Source of the DNA: Amoebidium appalachense
Taxonomy: Eukaryota > Ichthyosporea
Length of the DNA stretch: 64,000 nucleotides
Direction: 5' to 3'
Assembly: GCA_963693365.1 (NCBI GenBank)
Contig: CAVNZM010000011.1
Span: 2,790,001 to 2,854,000 of the forward strand
Each line of letters opens with the position of its first letter. The stretch's first letter is position 1. The notes under the pieces are model-generated. The model was not told the origin of the DNA, searched no databases, and saw only the letters and a program-made list of their open reading frames with translations. Both the position numbers and the translations under genes were made by a program. Of the stretch, positions 46,358-64,000 are shown piece after piece.

Positions 46358-46660
46358 GGGGGGGGAACAAGAACAAGAAGAAGAAGAAGAAGAGAAGGAG
46401 GCGGCAAAAAGATGTATGCCATTTATGTACGATAAAGGAAGAGTAATGTGTCATGTGTGTGTCTGTGTATGTGTGCACGTGCACGCTTGTACGTGTGTGC
46501 TTACGTACGTCGCGCACACGTGTGTGTGTGTGACGTGGGCGCGCGCGCTTGTGCGTGTGTGCTCATGTGTTTGCGCATGTGCGCACATGTGTGGGTTGCC
46601 CTCCTTCATCGTGTTCTATTCGTTTCACTCTTCTTCAATATCTCCCACCTCCTCCCCTCC

Positions 46661-46721
<61 letters not shown>

Positions 46722-48353
46722 TTGTGTTTTTTGGGTGGGTTTTGAAGAGTGGAGGCAGAGCAGGGTAGCTCACCAGTCGCTAACCAAGTTCGAAACCTTG
46801 CGTGTTCTCCATGTGTAGACACTCAGTGTGATTAGTGCCGTAGTTGAGATCACAAGGTAGCCGAAGAAAATCCAAAAGAGCCGTGTTTGGTCATAATCTA
46901 CAACAAGATGCACGCAGGGAGTGATGGAGAGTACAAGACCCAGAATGGAGAAGATGACCACTGGAAGATGGAAAATCGTCGAGAGTTTGTTTTTGGAGTA
47001 TGATGTCGTCGACGTGAAAATGTACTTGAGAACACGCAGCCTCCCGACCAGGGTGCCAAAAAAGAAGGCGTCGGCCGTAAACATGACGCCAACGCAAACT
47101 GTTAACCCTATCCGCACATCGAGACTCAGCTGCTCCTCTCCTCGGATGTTGTCGTAAAACGTGAGGCAGGCAGCAATGAGATTGAAGCTCTGAGACACTG
47201 TGATCGATCCGAAAATGTAAAAAAGAAACCGTTGACCACGTGCTTGGAGGGCCGGCTGCTCGCGGAATTTGTACGCCAAGCAACCATATACAGCTATCAC
47301 AAGAAGACAAACTAAGCACGATCCGGTCAACAGTAGGCATATCGTGACCGGACTTGTCACCATGGTGGCGCTGATCAAAAAGGGGAATATTAGAATGATT
47401 ACAATCACAGTGACGGCCATGAAGATGGCGTCGCCTGAACGCTGCAGTTTGACTGCCTGTAGCAAGAAAAAGTGTTGGTGAGCGTGTGCACGTAAGTATG
47501 CACTTGAGTATACCATTTGGTGCGTGTTGAGTGTACAGTTCCGTTGCCCCAGAAAGTTTCTTTTCTCTTTTTTTGGGGGGGCCTGGCTAGTCCCCCTATG
47601 CTGTCTGTGTATATTCTTGGACACACTCCTTTGCACGGACAAAAGCCCTCCCCTGCTTGCTTTCCCCCTTCCAACGTGCACAAGCACACACACAAACCCC
47701 ATTGTGAAGCATTCACGAATCCACACTCCCTTTTTCATCACTCTGCTCCCTGCTCCAATCTAGCTCAATAGTGTCCATGATGGTGCACTAAGCAATCAGA
47801 GTATGCAAGTGGGGCGCGAGGATAACCACGTACATTCCTAGTAACCTCATTTTCTGTAGCAACCAAGTGGTGTAAGAGTGAACAAAACCAAATCCTACCC
47901 GCAACCCTTCATAATCCACCCGTTTACCCCCTCGTCCCCAATCCCGTACACAGGGGTGTTCTTACGATTTTGAAATACCCCCTTCCACACCAGCTGTCCT
48001 AATCTACGATGTAAATACACACAAAGAAAATCACTTATTCATACCTGTCGTTCTCTCTCCTGTTGTATCTCCCTTAGGTGTGGCTGGATGGTCGACTGCA
48101 CGTTCAAACCCCCCAACATAGCGCTTTGCAACCCCCCAGACGGTGCTTCGTAAGCCATGCTCCCCATCCTAAAGGCACCATAATCTCTCGATGGTGGACA
48201 CATTGATGTGCTTAGCTGCTGGCAGCCGGGCTCCTGCTTGTGAGGTTTTGGTGTCTCTGTGCTTTGGTAGACACTAACATTGTCAAAGGAGACCTGGTTC
48301 TCGTGGCTTGGTCCATCTTGCAGGCTTGGGTCTGAAGCCGGAGGCACCGACAT
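45485..48353 (-). CDS. Multipass membrane protein (7-8 predicted helices), family not recognised
   Basis: Four reverse-strand exons: 48353-48045, 47456-46797, 46066-46020 and 45830-45485 (TAG). Phases close (0, 0, 2), giving 453 residues. The ATG at 48353 has a strong context (cgcaccATG). Exon 1 encodes a polar cytosolic-type N-terminus of about 100 residues. Exon 2 encodes six hydrophobic helices, for example MAVTVIVIILIFPFLISATM, FLFYIFGSITVSQSF and LFWIFFGYLVISTTALITL, with a basic loop after helix 4 (GRLRVLKY). The 47-base exon 3 gives a loop, and exon 4 gives one or two more helices (VIVYFVFEFGYALIIEFV) and a polar tail. The layout is compatible with a 7TM receptor or transporter-like protein. 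No diagnostic motif such as DRY or NPxxY is evident, so no function is assigned. The acceptor of exon 3 (tgtttgaaag) is weak. Confidence 0.75.
46131..46720 (-). repeat. Simple tracts in the multipass-protein intron 2
   Basis: On the + strand: C-run then A-run (46131-46167), (GT)n (about 46230-46252), poly-G (about 46260-46283), (GT)n (46317-46340), poly-G (46341-46365) and (CA)n (46663-46720). Read in the sense of the reverse-strand gene, (GT)n lies near the donor, and C-runs and (CA)n lie nearer the acceptor. Confidence 0.9.
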
Positions 48354-50415
48354 GGTGCGCGTTTTGAAACGATTATGGAAAAATGGCCAACTAAAACTAA
48401 CTGTTGAATTTTTGTGCAAACAAAAACCAAGGTCGATAAGTGACTGAATAGGGGACACAGTCTCGGGAAGGCAAGGTCTAAACTACTCTAGCACGAAAGT
48501 AAAGTGCAAAGAGCTTCAGTAGAGTGAATGGTTAGAAGTTGCTTATGAGCCAAAAAAAAAAAAAAAAGAACAGGGCTGTTCGTATCTAGGGGAACATGAG
48601 ATGAGTACGTATGAACTTAAAAGTCTGTGCTTATGAAACGGTTGGGCTTGCACTTTCAAATTGTAGTTATGCGAAAGGTGTGTGCTATATCAAGAAAGTT
48701 TACTGAGGTCCGACTCGAACTTGGTGAGTCAATGTTTTTCTCTTGCGTATGCAGACACGTACTTAAAGAGAATGCATCTTGTGTCGACGTACTATACTTT
48801 CAGAAGAAACCCGCTGAAGGTAGACCCTTCATCGTGCGTTCTATCTTTCGTGTAGATGACATAGACAAAACCTGCACAAACTTATACAGATAGTTGTCAC
48901 TCAACTTGTCAGACAACACTTGGTGTGTGTGCGTGACCAGTGCGCACACGTCGGCCTCTTTGTATGTAACGAACAGGGTACGAAATCTGTATCCCACATG
49001 ATTGATGATCGAACAAATGGAAAAAACAACTATATGATGTCTGTCAATGCGGGGGTTTGGGCGTAATTTACTGCCATTACGCTCTACCATCTTTCGTGTT
49101 TTGGAGGGGTAATGTAATGTTTATTGTTTTACTCCTCTCCTCGGGGAGTTGTCACTTGTGTAGAAGTTGGACCTAAAAAAATAACGAGAGAACATTTCCT
49201 ACCCTACCACTTCAACGTTGATTGGCACATTTGTTCTCATTCCAGGGCGATAACCGGACCAGATCTAGGTTGTCGGGTCGGTTCAATGTTGCTCATGTTA
49301 TCTACGAGTGGTTACCATTAAATAGGTACATAAGCATTTTGTTTTTGTGCAAGGCATATTAGAGCCCAAAAAATAGTTTAGTAAAGCAAGAACAACAACT
49401 GTAAATGCGACCGCACAAGCGCGCTATCGGGTTATTCCGTGATACAATGTGAGCCCGAATCGCGAGTCGACATCAGACAACTGCTTACTGATTGGATTAA
49501 AGAGCTCCAAATACGTCATTAGTAGTCTACATCGTGTTTACGATGTTAAGGGCTTCCCAAAATTCCTATATGTTAAATCAGTATGCAAAGCAAGTGATTG
49601 TTTGCCAGTGCCATGTACATACAACCAGAAATGTGCCTTTGATAAACTTTTTTTATCTCACCAAATTAACTAGGCATATTCTCCCCTGTAATGCTTGTAC
49701 GTGTTTGCTTATTCTGTCAATAACATCCTATTTTCACAGGCCTGCAGCTGGTGGCAGCCTGCGGGCAGGCAGCGCTCCCTAGAAAGATGTTGACGTCATC
49801 TGGGCGTAGTCTGCCTTGCTCAAGTCACCGTGTGTCGTCATCAGGACGCCAACTTGTCTGATCGTGAAACAGGCTGTGTGTTTGTCTTAGAAGTCAAAGC
49901 TTACATGCAGGTTGATACAGATTATATAGGTTATGATTCAGTTGTGTTAGAAGGAAGCCCAGAAGCATCATTTTATTGTCGTACTGCCTTTGCTTTGCTG
50001 GGCATTGTGCTCGAGTTCTGCCCTCGCTTCAAGCTCAGCGCAACACCCTCAGCTAGGGGACTTCTTCAGAGTAGATCTTGTGTTGTTGCAGCAGATGCAC
50101 GTTTTCCTCCCATGAAACATTGGATTTAAAGGTGAATCTAGTAGCGTATACATGTAGGTAGAAACAGTAGTGGCGAAACCAAACGATAAACAGGCGAGAT
50201 CTTTTTCACAGTAGCTTTTGTCGCCCCAGATCCAGCATTTTCACATCGCTCAGAAGATATGCAGTTTCAAATATCATGACTGTACCAGACCCGCTTTCTT
50301 ATTAACTATTAAGATTCACCTAAGAATCCCCTCCTTAAGTATAATAACAAAAAACATGATGCACTTTTCAAAACTCCGATAATAGACACACCCACACACA
50401 CACTCATCATCCAAG
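48354..50415. other. Spacer between divergent genes; probable shared promoter region
   Basis: About 2 kb of complex, repeat-poor DNA lies between the start codon of the reverse-strand multipass gene and that of the SH3-SH2-pseudokinase gene. No open frame has splice context or family similarity. The near absence of simple repeats contrasts with most of the window. Confidence 0.5.
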
Positions 50416-63685
<13,270 letters not shown>

Positions 63686-63729
63686 TGGTGGATAGTACGT
63701 GCGTAGGGTGGGGTCCTGGGAGGAGGAGA

Positions 63730-63838
63730 AGGGAGTCGGGGGAGAGGGGGGGAAGGGAGGGGAGGGGGGAGGGGGGGGGGGAGAGAGGGGTGGGTTTGGG
63801 GGGGGGGGGGGGGGGGAGGGGGGGGGGGGGGGGGGGGG
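63730..63838 (+). repeat. Poly-G-rich tract after the last visible exon
   Basis: G-runs begin about 70 bases after the candidate donor at 63661. Donor-proximal G-rich sequence is common in introns of this gene, which favours an intron here rather than a 3' UTR. Confidence 0.8.
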
Positions 63839-64000
63839 TAAATGTGAGTTAGCGTGTTGACTGGTCCAGGTGAGGGGATTAGGTGGGAAGGTAGTGTGCA
63901 CATTCAAATCATGATGTTGCGGCAAGGTGATGCGATTCGGCCGCACACCCATATGGTTATGTTTGAGCATGCATATGTGGGCAAATGTGGCATGGGGTGG

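Overview
The window looks like nuclear DNA of a unicellular relative of animals (Holozoa, for example an ichthyosporean or choanoflagellate). The reasons are an attractin/MEGF8-type receptor, an SH3-SH2-tyrosine-kinase-like protein, a ShK-domain membrane protein and genes cut into many short exons (47 to about 860 bases) by GT-AG introns. The exact group cannot be fixed from the sequence. Introns and spacers are full of simple sequence: homopolymer C and G runs, (CA)n/(GT)n, (CT)n and compound C-A or T-G runs. Most long open frames in those stretches are low-complexity artefacts.

Layout: 369-4745 (+) is the 3' part of a CocE/NonD-type alpha/beta hydrolase gene. 8130-9116 (-) is an unrecognised protein with a disordered tail. 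12936-15917 (+) is a three-exon NDUFA4/B12D-type mitochondrial subunit. 15918-19404 is a spacer with a 430-450 base G-rich tandem duplication. 19405-22513 (+) is a type I membrane protein with ShK-like cysteine modules and eight tandem 17-residue repeats. 22514-27263 is a spacer with a near-perfect 42-base inverted repeat and long (CT)n. 27264-43115 (+) is an 18-exon attractin/MEGF8-type receptor. A tRNA-Thr(AGT) lies at 44132-44203. 45485-48353 (-) is a four-exon multipass membrane protein. 50416 to the right edge (+) is an SH3-SH2-tyrosine-pseudokinase with a repeat-rich, SH3-ligand-rich tail.

Exons were joined by hand from splice signals, reading phase and family similarity. Phases close for nearly every junction. 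The exceptions are a one-base frameshift in attractin exon 7 and two unresolved links in the pseudokinase gene. No operon-like organisation is implied. Three products (attractin-like, ShK protein, multipass protein) would sit at membranes and one (the pseudokinase) would be a signalling scaffold.

The most unusual signals are four. First, many introns carry G/GT-rich tracts after the donor and complementary C/CA-rich tracts before the acceptor, and the polarity follows the gene's strand. Second, the kinase-like domain lacks the DFG aspartate and is flanked by five RPLPxxP motifs matching its own SH3 class. Third, there is a miRNA-precursor-like hairpin at 23883-23992. Fourth, there is the ShK / 17-residue-repeat surface protein.
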